A stretch of 11,367 nt of DNA from Clostridium sp. (lineage in GTDB: Bacteria; Bacillota; Clostridia; Clostridiales; Clostridiaceae), in NCBI GenBank assembly GCA_012511315.1, contig JAAZGI010000413.1:1-11367 (forward strand). The letters run 5' to 3'. Position numbers and translations under genes: made by a program. Shown here one piece after another: positions 1 through 7,295 of this stretch (the stretch's first letter is position 1; every line of letters starts with the position of its first letter). The notes beneath the pieces are model-generated. The model did not search any database and was not told the origin of the DNA. It worked only from the letters and a program-made list of their open reading frames with translations.

Positions 1-119
<119 letters not shown>

Positions 120-171
120 CTAACATTCCTTCCCTTCGCTTAGTAATCGTAGTACTTCGTGCATATCAGAA

Positions 172-218
172 AAAAACAATATAAACGCAATGAAACTTTG
201 AGCATTTATATTGTTTTT
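172..218 (-). terminator. AT-rich stem-loop in the pdhC-lpd gap (attenuator or processing site)
   Basis: Positions 172-185 and 205-218 are perfect 14-nt reverse complements separated by a 19-nt loop. On the minus strand the stem is followed by seven U residues (A170-A176), so it has the layout of an intrinsic terminator. The stem holds only one G-C pair, so it is probably weak and would let part of the transcription continue into lpd. Alternatives are an RNA-processing or stability element at the pdhC 3' end. The 123-nt gap contrasts with the 1- and 12-nt gaps earlier in the operon. Confidence 0.5.
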
Positions 219-239
219 ATAGAATTAATTGGTTTTGAA

Positions 240-1649
240 CTAAGACTTCAACATGAGCATTTCAGGATTTGTTAAAAGGTCTTTTAAAGTGTTTAAGAAC
301 CTTGCTCCACTAGCTCCATCAATGGTTCGATGATCGTAGGATAGGGATAGAGGCAATACTTTTCTAATTACTATTTCATCACCTTCAACCACTGGTTTCT
401 TGACGATTCGACCTAAACCAAGTATACCGGCTTCTGGATAGTTTATAATCGGTATTCCAAAATGTCCGCCAATGGAACCATAGTTTGTAACCGAGAAGGT
501 GCTACCTCGTAACTCTTCGAGTTTAACTTCGTTTTCTTTCGCTCGTCCTGTGACATCCTCAATGGCTTGAGCTAATTCCACAATACTCATCCTGTCAGCG
601 TCTTTAACCACTGGAACCATTAAGCCACGATCGGTATCCGTAGCCACTCCAATATTGTAGAAGTGTTTTAAAATTAATTCCTGGTTTTCTTCATCTAACT
701 CAGAGTTGAATTCAGGGTATTGCTTTAGGGCAATAATAACTGCTTTAATTATGAATGGAAGGAAGGTTAAGGAAACACCTTCTTCTTTTAAAACTTCTTT
801 GTATTTCTTGCGGAAGGCATCCAAGGCTGTAACATCAATTTCATCCATAGCTGTTGTATGAGGAATGGTAAATCTTGACTCTGCCATCTTTGTTGCAATG
901 GTTTGTCTGATCTTGGTAAGAGGAATCCGTTCCACTTTCTCCTCACTGATGTCTCTGGTAATTTCTGGTGCACCAATTTGCTTAGCTGGTGTAGATTTCT
1001 CAGGCTTGGCTTTTTCTTGTGATTCAGAAGCTTTTTTAATATCTTCCTTCATCACGCGACCATTCGGTCCGCTACCTTCAATACTGGTGATATCAACACC
1101 CATATCTTTGGCCATGTGTCTGGCCACAGGGGTTGCCAGCACTTTCTTTTTCTCGCTGGTCTTTGTTTTGGTTTCCTGACCTTCGGTGCTTGGCGGGATT
1201 TCACGGGATGACGCAATAACCTCTCCGACAACACCAGCTGTTTCTTCTTCCAAAACTTCTTCTTTTTCATCCAAGTCATCTTTTTTAGGTTCTTTTGAAT
1301 CTGCTAAATTCTCTTCTTTCATCTGATCCTTCAAGTCTCTATCACCTTGCTTAGACTCTTCGGACTTGGAATCGCTCTTACTTGTGCTGTCAGAACCGGC
1401 AGAGCTGCCACCTTCTGTATCAATTACGATAAAGACGTCACCAACATGAATGGTGTCACCTTTTTTAAACTTTAATTCTAAGACCTTGCCTGTTCTGGCT
1501 GAAGGAATTTCTGTGGTCACTTTATCCGTTTCAACTTCTGCCACGGACTGTCCTTCCTTAATTAAATCGCCTTCTTCAACTAACCATTCAAAAAGGACCC
1601 CCTCATGTATTCCTTCACCGATATCTGGAAAAACATATTCAAATTTCAT
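240..1649 (-). CDS. pdhC: Dihydrolipoamide acetyltransferase (E2) of pyruvate dehydrogenase
   Basis: E2 forms the core of the complex and transfers the acetyl group from the lipoyl arm to CoA. The 469 residues show the standard order. One biotinyl/lipoyl domain (about 1-77) carries the lipoyl-lysine motif ETDKVTTE with K43. Then come a long linker (81-168), a peripheral-subunit-binding domain (about 170-206, ATPVARHMAKDMGVD...GSGPNGRVMKEDI) that holds E1/E3, a second linker, and the catalytic domain (about 239-469) with DHRTIDG at 439-445, giving active-site H440 and D444. The first linker is rich in Asp/Glu/Lys/Ser instead of the usual Ala/Pro. The ATG has AGGAGG 6 nt upstream, beginning 3 nt after the pdhB stop. 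A branched-chain or acetoin E2 is the alternative; operon order and E1 sequences favour pyruvate. Confidence 0.95.
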   Translation of the reverse strand: MKFEYVFPDIGEGIHEGVLFEWLVEEGDLIKEGQSVAEVETDKVTTEIPSARTGKVLELKFKKGDTIHVGDVFIVIDTEGGSSAGSDSTSKSDSKSEESKQGDRDLKDQMKEENLADSKEPKKDDLDEKEEVLEEETAGVVGEVIASSREIPPSTEGQETKTKTSEKKKVLATPVARHMAKDMGVDITSIEGSGPNGRVMKEDIKKASESQEKAKPEKSTPAKQIGAPEITRDISEEKVERIPLTKIRQTIATKMAESRFTIPHTTAMDEIDVTALDAFRKKYKEVLKEEGVSLTFLPFIIKAVIIALKQYPEFNSELDEENQELILKHFYNIGVATDTDRGLMVPVVKDADRMSIVELAQAIEDVTGRAKENEVKLEELRGSTFSVTNYGSIGGHFGIPIINYPEAGILGLGRIVKKPVVEGDEIVIRKVLPLSLSYDHRTIDGASGARFLNTLKDLLTNPEMLMLKS

Positions 1650-1661
1650 TTAGTCCTCCTG

Positions 1662-2642
1662 TTAATACTTAACTATTTCTTCAATCTTTTGTGCAATTCT
1701 CTCTGGTGTAGGAATATAGTGCTTCTCACCTCTTGGTAATGGGAAGGCCGTATCAAAGCCTGTCAGCCTTGATGGTGGCGCTTCAAGGTGAAGGAATGCT
1801 TTTTCATTTACAATCGAGATAATCTCTGAACCTAGACCTAATGTTTTAGCTGCTTCATGAACCACAAGAACTCGTCCTGTCTTTTTAACCGACTCAATAA
1901 TGGTTTCTCGATCCATGGGTGCGATGGTTCTTAAGTCAATTAGTTCAGCTTTGATGCCTTTCTTTTCAACAATTTCTTTGGCACTTTCGATTTCTCGCAC
2001 CATAGCTCCCCAAGCAATCACTGTGATGTCTTCTCCTTCACTCACAATCTTGGCTTTACCAATTGGAATGGTGTAAGCTTCTTCAGGAACTTCTTGCTTA
2101 AAGGCTCGATAAATCCGCTTGGGTTCCCAAAATAGAACCGGGTCATTATCGCGAATAGCCGAAATTAAAAGTCCCTTGGCATCATAAGGTGTTGATGGAA
2201 TCACAATTTTAAGGCCTGGAATATGAGCATATAAAGCTTCCGTACTCTCTGAGTGATGCTCTAGGGCTCGAATCCCTCCACCATAGGGTGCTCGGATCAC
2301 CATGGGTAGATAAAATCTTCCCCGTGAGCGGTTTCTCATTTTGGCAACATGAGAAACAATTTGGTTAAAGGCAGGGTAGGAGAAGCCAGAAAACTGCATC
2401 TCAACAACGGGTCTTAGACCATTTACTGCCATACCAATCGCCGAACCTACAATAGCCGATTCAGCTAAGGGTGTATCGAACACTCGTTTTGCTCCAAATT
2501 CTTTTTGTAGGTCCACGGTGGCACGAAAGACTCCACCTTCAACACCTACATCTTCTCCATAAACTACAACCGTTTCATCTAGCTTTAATTCATTCATTAG
2601 GGCTTGGTTGACAGCACCGACGATGTTTAATTTGTTTGACAT
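1662..2642 (-). CDS. pdhB: Pyruvate dehydrogenase E1 component, beta subunit
   Basis: This is the beta subunit of the thiamine-diphosphate E1 heterotetramer that decarboxylates pyruvate and reductively acetylates the E2 lipoyl arm. Its 326 residues are the normal size. The N-terminal transketolase pyrimidine-binding domain contains GEDVG (29-33), RVFDTPLAESAIVGSAIG (53-70) with the Glu expected to activate the cofactor aminopyrimidine, and RAPYGGGIRALEHHSES (117-133) with the conserved His region. The transketolase C-terminal domain follows from about residue 200. The ATG at 2640-2642 lies one base after the pdhA stop, and its GAAGGAG site sits inside the last pdhA codons, so the two subunits are probably translationally coupled and made in equal amounts. 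Confidence 0.95.
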   Translation of the reverse strand: MSNKLNIVGAVNQALMNELKLDETVVVYGEDVGVEGGVFRATVDLQKEFGAKRVFDTPLAESAIVGSAIGMAVNGLRPVVEMQFSGFSYPAFNQIVSHVAKMRNRSRGRFYLPMVIRAPYGGGIRALEHHSESTEALYAHIPGLKIVIPSTPYDAKGLLISAIRDNDPVLFWEPKRIYRAFKQEVPEEAYTIPIGKAKIVSEGEDITVIAWGAMVREIESAKEIVEKKGIKAELIDLRTIAPMDRETIIESVKKTGRVLVVHEAAKTLGLGSEIISIVNEKAFLHLEAPPSRLTGFDTAFPLPRGEKHYIPTPERIAQKIEEIVKY

Positions 2643-2643
2643 A

Positions 2644-3726
2644 CTATTTCACTCCTTCTAAAAAGGATTTATATTCATCCAATTGCTCTTGAAGCTGCGG
2701 CGTCATTTCTTCATATTGATACTTAAAGATATCCTCAACTTCAGTATCAGACTTATCTTCTATTGATTCAAAGGTCGCTCCTACTTCTTGGTCTAATTCC
2801 TCTTTGAGTTCTTCAATGTATTCTTGAGTTATGATTCCCTCATTTAATAAGTAGGTTTCAAATCGTTTGATTGGGTCTTTCACGGACCATTCTTCCACTT
2901 CTTCATCTAACCGATATTTGGTTGGGTCATCTGATGTAGTATGAGCTCCTAAGCGATAGGTATAAGCTTCAATCAGCGTAGGTCCTAAGCCTTCTCTGGC
3001 TCTTTCAACAGCTTGTTTTGTAACAGCATACATGGCAAAAATATAGTTCCCGTCTACTAAGATTCCAGGAATATCATAGGACACAGCTTTTTGAGCTAAG
3101 GTCTTACTCGTTGTCTGCATCTTCCTTGGAACCGAAATAGCGTACTGGTTGTTTTGAATCACGAATACAACTGGTGCATTAAAGACTGCAGCAAAGTTGA
3201 TGGATTCATGGAAGTCGCCAGAGGAAGTTCCTCCATCACCCACGTAAGCCATGGCTACACTATCTTCGCCCTTGATATTGTTTGCCATCGCAATTCCCGT
3301 GGCGTGTTGCATCTGCGATGCAATGGGAATCGCTACCGGTAACATGTTGACACCTTCAGGCATATAGCTGCCCCATTCGTTACCGTACCAATAAAGATAA
3401 ATATTCTTAAGAGGAACTTCCTTAACTAACCAAGCTCCTAATTCTCTAAAGGCAGGTACCAACCAATCTCTTTTCTCTAAAGCATAAGCACTGCCTACTT
3501 GAGCCGCTTCTTGCCCAGTATTTGGCGCATAAGTTAGCATCCTACCTTGTCGTTGATAGGACACTGCTCGCTCATCTATTATTCTTGTAAAAACCATAGT
3601 TTTATAAAGGTATTTTAATTCATCCTCAGAAAGTTCTGGTAGGTTTTCTTTATCTACTACCTTCCCGTTTTCATCTAAAATCATATAAGGTTCTTCCGTT
3701 CTAGGATCATGTTTTTCAAAATCCAT
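2644..3726 (-). CDS. pdhA: Pyruvate dehydrogenase E1 component, alpha subunit
   Basis: This is the alpha subunit of E1 and first gene of the operon. The 360 residues include the thiamine-diphosphate/Mg motif, starting GDGGTSSGDFHE at 163 and ending in the NN pair at 192-193, and the conserved loop RLGAHTTSDDPTKYR (258-272) near the active site. The segment QRQGRMLTYAPNTGQEAAQ (58-76) followed by DWLVPAFRELG resembles PdhA of clostridia and mollicutes more than the Bacillus/Lactobacillus form; this is recollection of family sequences, not a tree. The C-terminus is acidic and probably helical. The ATG is preceded by GAAGGAGG at good spacing. The related BkdAA and AcoA proteins are less likely given the four-gene pdh order. 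Confidence 0.94.
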   Translation of the reverse strand: MDFEKHDPRTEEPYMILDENGKVVDKENLPELSEDELKYLYKTMVFTRIIDERAVSYQRQGRMLTYAPNTGQEAAQVGSAYALEKRDWLVPAFRELGAWLVKEVPLKNIYLYWYGNEWGSYMPEGVNMLPVAIPIASQMQHATGIAMANNIKGEDSVAMAYVGDGGTSSGDFHESINFAAVFNAPVVFVIQNNQYAISVPRKMQTTSKTLAQKAVSYDIPGILVDGNYIFAMYAVTKQAVERAREGLGPTLIEAYTYRLGAHTTSDDPTKYRLDEEVEEWSVKDPIKRFETYLLNEGIITQEYIEELKEELDQEVGATFESIEDKSDTEVEDIFKYQYEEMTPQLQEQLDEYKSFLEGVK

Positions 3727-4039
3727 GATGTTCCTCCTTCATTTAAGTTGGTGTCTCAGTGGGGTTTACAGTAGCTTTTACAGTACTATTTGGTTGACAC
3801 TAAAAAATATAGCATCTTATCCTATAAAGTATCAGTATCTTGAGGAAAACCAGCATCACCAATCAGCATCACTAATTGGTAGAAAGCTTAATTTCGCACA
3901 GGATTAAAACAAGTTGATTTTTTTATTTGCATGGATGTCGTTAATGTCCGAAAAAATCTACGATGAACAATAGATCTTTAGGCATTTGATGAAAACAATA
4001 ATCCATCAAAGTTATATCCGACCACTCCACTTGTATTTA

Positions 4040-4059
4040 ATTATATCGAAACGTTTTCG
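4040..4059. promoter_or_regulatory. LacI/CcpA-like palindrome next to a TATAAT box
   Basis: CGAAACGTTTTCG (4047-4059) is an imperfect palindrome with a CG core and flanking A/T runs, the layout of LacI-family operators, including catabolite-responsive elements. It differs from the Bacillus cre consensus at about three positions. On the minus strand a perfect TATAAT (4040-4045) lies directly beside it, so a bound protein would cover the promoter spacer. No good -35 box is visible. If used for pdhA, the leader would be about 310 nt. Both promoter and operator roles are inferred. Confidence 0.35.
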
Positions 4060-4533
4060 TTTAATCTTTCTTTTCTTAAATATTCACAAAAACTGCACCA
4101 AAGCTTAACACTTACACCGCTTTTTAATAATTTCCTCATAAAGCTTTTTTAACATTTTGCCCCTATCCCTTCATAGTATTCTTTATCTTTAACGACCCGA
4201 CTTTTTCATCGTCTCCTTCTTGTTTCCTTATCCATTTTTTCGCCTCCCTACTTTCTCCCATCTCTAGGACTTCTTGCTAACCTGTCTCTAATTAATTCTT
4301 GTGGGGTTGGCTACTATATATCCTTAGCATTCAAAGTAAAAAATAATCTAACTGGTCCAAAGATTGCCCTTTGTCTTTCCCTTTATTTTTTCATATTTGT
4401 TAATGAGGTTTATAAAGTGTAAACCAATGGAAACAAAGTTCTCACTTTCTGTTTAAACCAATAGATTTCGTTACTTATTTTAAAAACTTCTAATCTAATG
4501 CAATGAATGTTCACTTTGTTTCCCAAAGAGGCA

Positions 4534-4542
4534 TGCTAAACT
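4534..4542 (+). promoter_or_regulatory. Possible extended -10 element for the stress protein gene
   Basis: TGCTAAACT has the TGN extension plus a hexamer matching TATAAT at four of six positions, about 70 nt before the stress-gene ATG. No credible -35 box lies 16-18 nt upstream, and no sigma-B style GTTTAA/GGGTAT pair at proper spacing was found. A small palindrome ACTTAT-TTT-ATAAGT (4566-4580) follows in the leader. Confidence 0.25.
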
Positions 4543-4611
4543 AAAACTAAGACAAAATCACTTTCACTTATTTTATAAGTTGAAAACTCAAAAATGATAT
4601 AGGAGGAACAG

Positions 4612-5745
4612 ATGGAAACAAACGATAGGAAAGTCTTTGGAATTTATGAAGAAGTAGTAGAAGCTCAAAGAGCTGTAGATCACTTATTAGAGATGGGTTA
4701 TCAATCCGATGATATATCCATTCTTTCTAGGGATAAAGATAAAACAGAAGATATGAAGAGAGTCGATACTAGCCTAGAAGCCGAAGATTCTTCAACTGCC
4801 GCTGGACTTAAAGGTGGAATGGCTACCGGTGCAGCTGTTGGTGGTGTTGGTGGACTCTTAGCAGGACTTGGAGCTCTTGTGATTCCTGGCATTGGTCCAA
4901 TCCTTGCAGCAGGACCATTGGTATCGGCTCTTTCTGGAGCAGTAGCTGGTGGTGCCCTTGGCGGAACCATTGGTACACTTGGTGGAGCTTTAATGGATGC
5001 TGGAGTATCAGAAGAAGAAGCTCGGTACGTGGATGATCGCTTCCAAGAAGGAAAGATCATTGTATATGTTGAAGCTGATCCTTCTAGATTTGACGATGTA
5101 TCTCGAACCTTAAATTATCCTAGTTCGTCAGCTCGTGAGCCGATCAAAGGTCACGCTGATGAAATGAAGGCAGATCCTAACAACTATTCAGGCAGTTCAT
5201 TCGACAGATCCCGAGATCCTAAGGACATGCGTGATCCTGAATATGAAACTGTCAGTCAAGAAGACCCACTAGGAGCTCAGCGAGTGGATCAAGTCCCCAC
5301 TGAAGACTTGGCAAAACCAAAGCCAAATGCTCCAGAGTACGAGTCTGAAGACCCTTATAATGAAGAGGATTATAATGAAGTTCAAGACGTTATAAAAGAG
5401 GGTACAGTTCCGAACACAGACCGCTCTTATAGCAATCTTATGGCCGGTGCAGCACGAGTTAATCCCGTGGACCCTACCGCTGCAACCGGTTACACTGGAA
5501 GTGAATCTAGAATTCTTGATGAAGAATCAACCATGGACAATCGAGATAAGGCAATGTATGATGCTGAAGCTCTTGATCACCAAGGTAAAGATATTTTGCA
5601 TGAAAAAGATTTATCGGATGGAAAAGATGAATCCATCAAAGACACCAAAGAATGGCTCGATGAAAAAGTCGAAGATATCAAAGATACATTTGATGAGAGT
5701 AAAAGAGACAGTGTTAGAAGTTATCATAAGGAAGACGAAAAATAA
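4612..5745 (+). CDS. General stress protein, YflT/GSP-17M domain with long acidic tail
   Basis: The N-terminal part (about 7-156) matches the general stress protein 17M (YflT-like) domain: a strand-helix start KVFGIYEEVVEAQRAVDHL, the phrase GYQSDDISILSRD, a glycine-rich hydrophobic segment (64-130) that could insert in or lie on a membrane, then SEEEARYVDDRFQEGKIIVYVEAD. The biochemical role of this family is not established; members are linked to stress in Bacillota. Family members are usually far shorter, about 110-170 residues. Here residues 157-377 form a hydrophilic, acidic, probably disordered extension with DP repeats (RDPKDMRDPEYE, EDPYNEEDYNE) and an amphipathic charged end (310-377) resembling late-embryogenesis-abundant-type proteins. 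AGGAGG sits 6 nt before the ATG. The gene is monocistronic with its own terminator. The reading frame stays open for 19 codons after the TAA. Confidence 0.8.
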   Translation: METNDRKVFGIYEEVVEAQRAVDHLLEMGYQSDDISILSRDKDKTEDMKRVDTSLEAEDSSTAAGLKGGMATGAAVGGVGGLLAGLGALVIPGIGPILAAGPLVSALSGAVAGGALGGTIGTLGGALMDAGVSEEEARYVDDRFQEGKIIVYVEADPSRFDDVSRTLNYPSSSAREPIKGHADEMKADPNNYSGSSFDRSRDPKDMRDPEYETVSQEDPLGAQRVDQVPTEDLAKPKPNAPEYESEDPYNEEDYNEVQDVIKEGTVPNTDRSYSNLMAGAARVNPVDPTAATGYTGSESRILDEESTMDNRDKAMYDAEALDHQGKDILHEKDLSDGKDESIKDTKEWLDEKVEDIKDTFDESKRDSVRSYHKEDEK

Positions 5746-5833
5746 GCGGAAGAAAATCTCTTAGATGTCGATTATGATTTGAATAGAGATTCGACGAATT
5801 CTTAACATAGGATGAAAATAAGCGGTTAATAAG

Positions 5834-5886
5834 AACACCTAGACTTCATACTCGTTAGAGTTTTGAAATCTAGGTGTTTTTTTTTT
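5834..5886 (+). terminator. Strong intrinsic terminator of the stress gene
   Basis: AACACCTAGA (5834-5843) pairs perfectly with TCTAGGTGTT (5869-5878), with three more pairs after one mismatch (5845-5847 with 5865-5867), and a run of ten T residues (5877-5886) follows. It lies 88 nt after the stress-gene stop and works in the plus direction. Its right arm overlaps the last codons of the IS66 relic on the other strand. Confidence 0.92.
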
Positions 5887-6124
5887 GCTCGTATTTTATT
5901 TTAAGTCGATCAGGAAGTTGCTCTGACCAAGGTAGGTCTTCTTGGAGCTTTTCATCAGTTTGTTTGCTTTGACTTGGCTCTTCGATGAGGTATTTTAAGT
6001 ACTCATAGGGATGCAGTTTGTTGGTTTTGGCTGTCTCAACGATGCTATAAATTATTTCGCTAGCTTCGGCTCCTTTTACACTAGCACGAAAGAGCCAGTT
6101 TTTACGGCCAATTACAAACTCTTT
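5870..6124 (-). pseudogene. IS66-family transposase (TnpC), C-terminal remnant
   Basis: On the minus strand the frame reads EFVIGRKNWLF, then ASVKGAEASEIIYSIVETAK, then HPYEYLKYLIEE, then LPWSEQLPDRL and ends at TAG (5870-5872). This is the well-conserved end of IS66 transposases: the IGRKNWLF block, the IYS(I/L)(V/I)ETAK block, the YLKYL block and the LPW motif. About 85 residues remain of a protein usually around 500. Upstream of 6124 the frame stays open but no longer looks like IS66; the NNRAERA block that should precede is missing. So it is truncated at its 5' side, against the end of the kinase gene. I see no terminal inverted repeats or tnpA/tnpB. It is an inactive relic showing past IS insertion between the stress gene and the sugar operon. 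Confidence 0.85.
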
Positions 6125-6188
6125 GATTTTAAAAAATTCTTTTTGATAATCTAAACCAACCCTATACTTTAATTTTTTACTCTTTCTT

Positions 6189-7289
6189 TTATTTATACTT
6201 TTCCATTATCGCCTGAATCTGCTCCCACTTAGTCTCCATTTCCTGAACCATCTTGATCTGAGTTCTCGCTCGATCTAGGTTATGATGGGGACGATTGATG
6301 TGGAAATAAACATCACCCTCTAAGAAATCAGCTAAGAAACGCAAGGCTGATTCATAGGTCATGGTCAAAGCACCTAATGGAAGTAAGTCCACCTCTCGTT
6401 CGGTCAAATTCCCATCTAGGGCTTCTAAAAAGCCTTTGGTAAAGGCATCATAGCGCTCTAGATCGCAGGAGACTTTACTTAGGTCAGGTTCATCTTCAGC
6501 TGCCGTATTGGTTCCAAAGCGAATCGAGTCGCCAAAGTCATTCACGGCTAAGCCAGGCATTACCGTATCTAAATCAACCACACAGACCGCCTGCCCTGTC
6601 TTTCGGTCGATCAAAACATTGTTCGTTTTAGTATCATTGTGAGTTACTCGTAACGGGATTTCGCCTTGGTCATAATACCCAATGAGTTCATTGGCGATGT
6701 GTTCCCGATCTAAGATGAAGTTTATTTCTTCTTGAACCTCTTTAACCCTTCCCACGGTATCTGCTTCCACAACTTTTTTAAAAGCCTTATATCTCTTCTT
6801 CGTGTTATGAAAGTCTTGAATGGTTTCATGGAGCTGATGAGCAGGAAAATCTGCTAGTTGTTTTTGAAATTTCCCAAAGGCTTTCGCCGATTGGTAAAAA
6901 ACTTCGGAGGATTCAATGACATCATAGGAAGTGCAGTGGTCAATGAAATAATAAATTCGCCAAGGCTCCCCCCTACTGTCAATAAAATAAGGTTTATTTT
7001 CCTTTGTTTTAAGAACTGTCAGGGTTTCTCGGTCAGGATCCCCACCTTCTGTGCGAATCTTTGATCTTAGATGATCTGTAACATGGATGATGTTTCCCAT
7101 TAATCCATCAATATCTTTAAAGATGGTTTGATTAATTTTTTGACCTATAAACTTTTCTTTTTTGCCGCCGTGATTAAATTCAAAAGCGAAGGTTGTGTTA
7201 ATATGACCACTGCCATATATTTCTGCTTGGACTAATTCGCCAGGAAAATAATAGTTATCTAGAATTTCTTTAATAATTTTATCTTTCAC
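6189..7289 (-). CDS. nahK: N-acetylhexosamine 1-kinase-like phosphotransferase
   Basis: This is a kinase of the aminoglycoside-phosphotransferase fold (366 residues) that by resemblance phosphorylates the anomeric hydroxyl of GlcNAc/GalNAc with ATP. It looks very similar, from memory, to Bifidobacterium NahK/LnpB: YGSGHINTTF (25-34) in the nucleotide loop, EPWRIYYFIDHCTSY (108-122), RVTHNDTKTNNVLID (214-228) with catalytic Asp219 and metal ligand Asn224, VDLDTVMPG (238-246) with Asp241, DFGDSIRFGTNTAAEDEPDLSKV (251 on), and RFLADFLEGDVYF near the C-terminus. It is the second gene of the operon, 6 nt after the nucleotidyltransferase. Translation starts at GTG (7287-7289); its GGGAGG site lies inside the last codons of the upstream gene, about 11 nt away, suggesting coupling. 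The exact sugar (GlcNAc, GalNAc, galactose or other) is inferred. Confidence 0.83.
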   Translation of the reverse strand: MKDKIIKEILDNYYFPGELVQAEIYGSGHINTTFAFEFNHGGKKEKFIGQKINQTIFKDIDGLMGNIIHVTDHLRSKIRTEGGDPDRETLTVLKTKENKPYFIDSRGEPWRIYYFIDHCTSYDVIESSEVFYQSAKAFGKFQKQLADFPAHQLHETIQDFHNTKKRYKAFKKVVEADTVGRVKEVQEEINFILDREHIANELIGYYDQGEIPLRVTHNDTKTNNVLIDRKTGQAVCVVDLDTVMPGLAVNDFGDSIRFGTNTAAEDEPDLSKVSCDLERYDAFTKGFLEALDGNLTEREVDLLPLGALTMTYESALRFLADFLEGDVYFHINRPHHNLDRARTQIKMVQEMETKWEQIQAIMEKYK

Positions 7290-7295
7290 AACAAT

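Larger units (their letters stand above)
3727..4611. other. 885-bp divergent intergenic region between pdhA and the stress gene
   Basis: No convincing gene is seen here. The pdhA-proximal part contains a possible minus-strand promoter, CTGATA (3830-3835), 18 nt, TATATT (3806-3811), about 80 nt before the ATG; the match is modest. Other structure in the same stretch includes 9-mer direct repeats TTTACAGTA (3765-3773, 3777-3785) and CAGCATCAC (3851-3859, 3864-3872). There is also a 7-bp stem pair TTTGATG/CATCAAA (3985-3991, 4004-4010). The middle (4140-4310) reads on the minus strand as several tiny overlapping frames that may be gene debris. The right part holds the stress-gene upstream elements, with TAAACCAAT twice (4420-4428, 4454-4462). 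Confidence 0.6.

Noticed and set aside
3794..3828. Plus-strand TTGACA (3794-3799) with TATAAA (3823-3828) as a promoter
   Set aside because: The spacer is 23 nt, too long, and the nearest plus-strand gene starts about 780 bp away.
3725..3907. 60-codon plus-strand frame opposite the pdhA start
   Set aside because: It begins within the reverse complement of the pdhA ribosome binding site, covers the pdhA leader, and has no recognisable protein features.
4701..5060. 119-codon minus-strand frame rich in Pro/Ala/Ser
   Set aside because: It is the antisense shadow of the glycine-rich segment of the stress protein, whose own start and domain are convincing.
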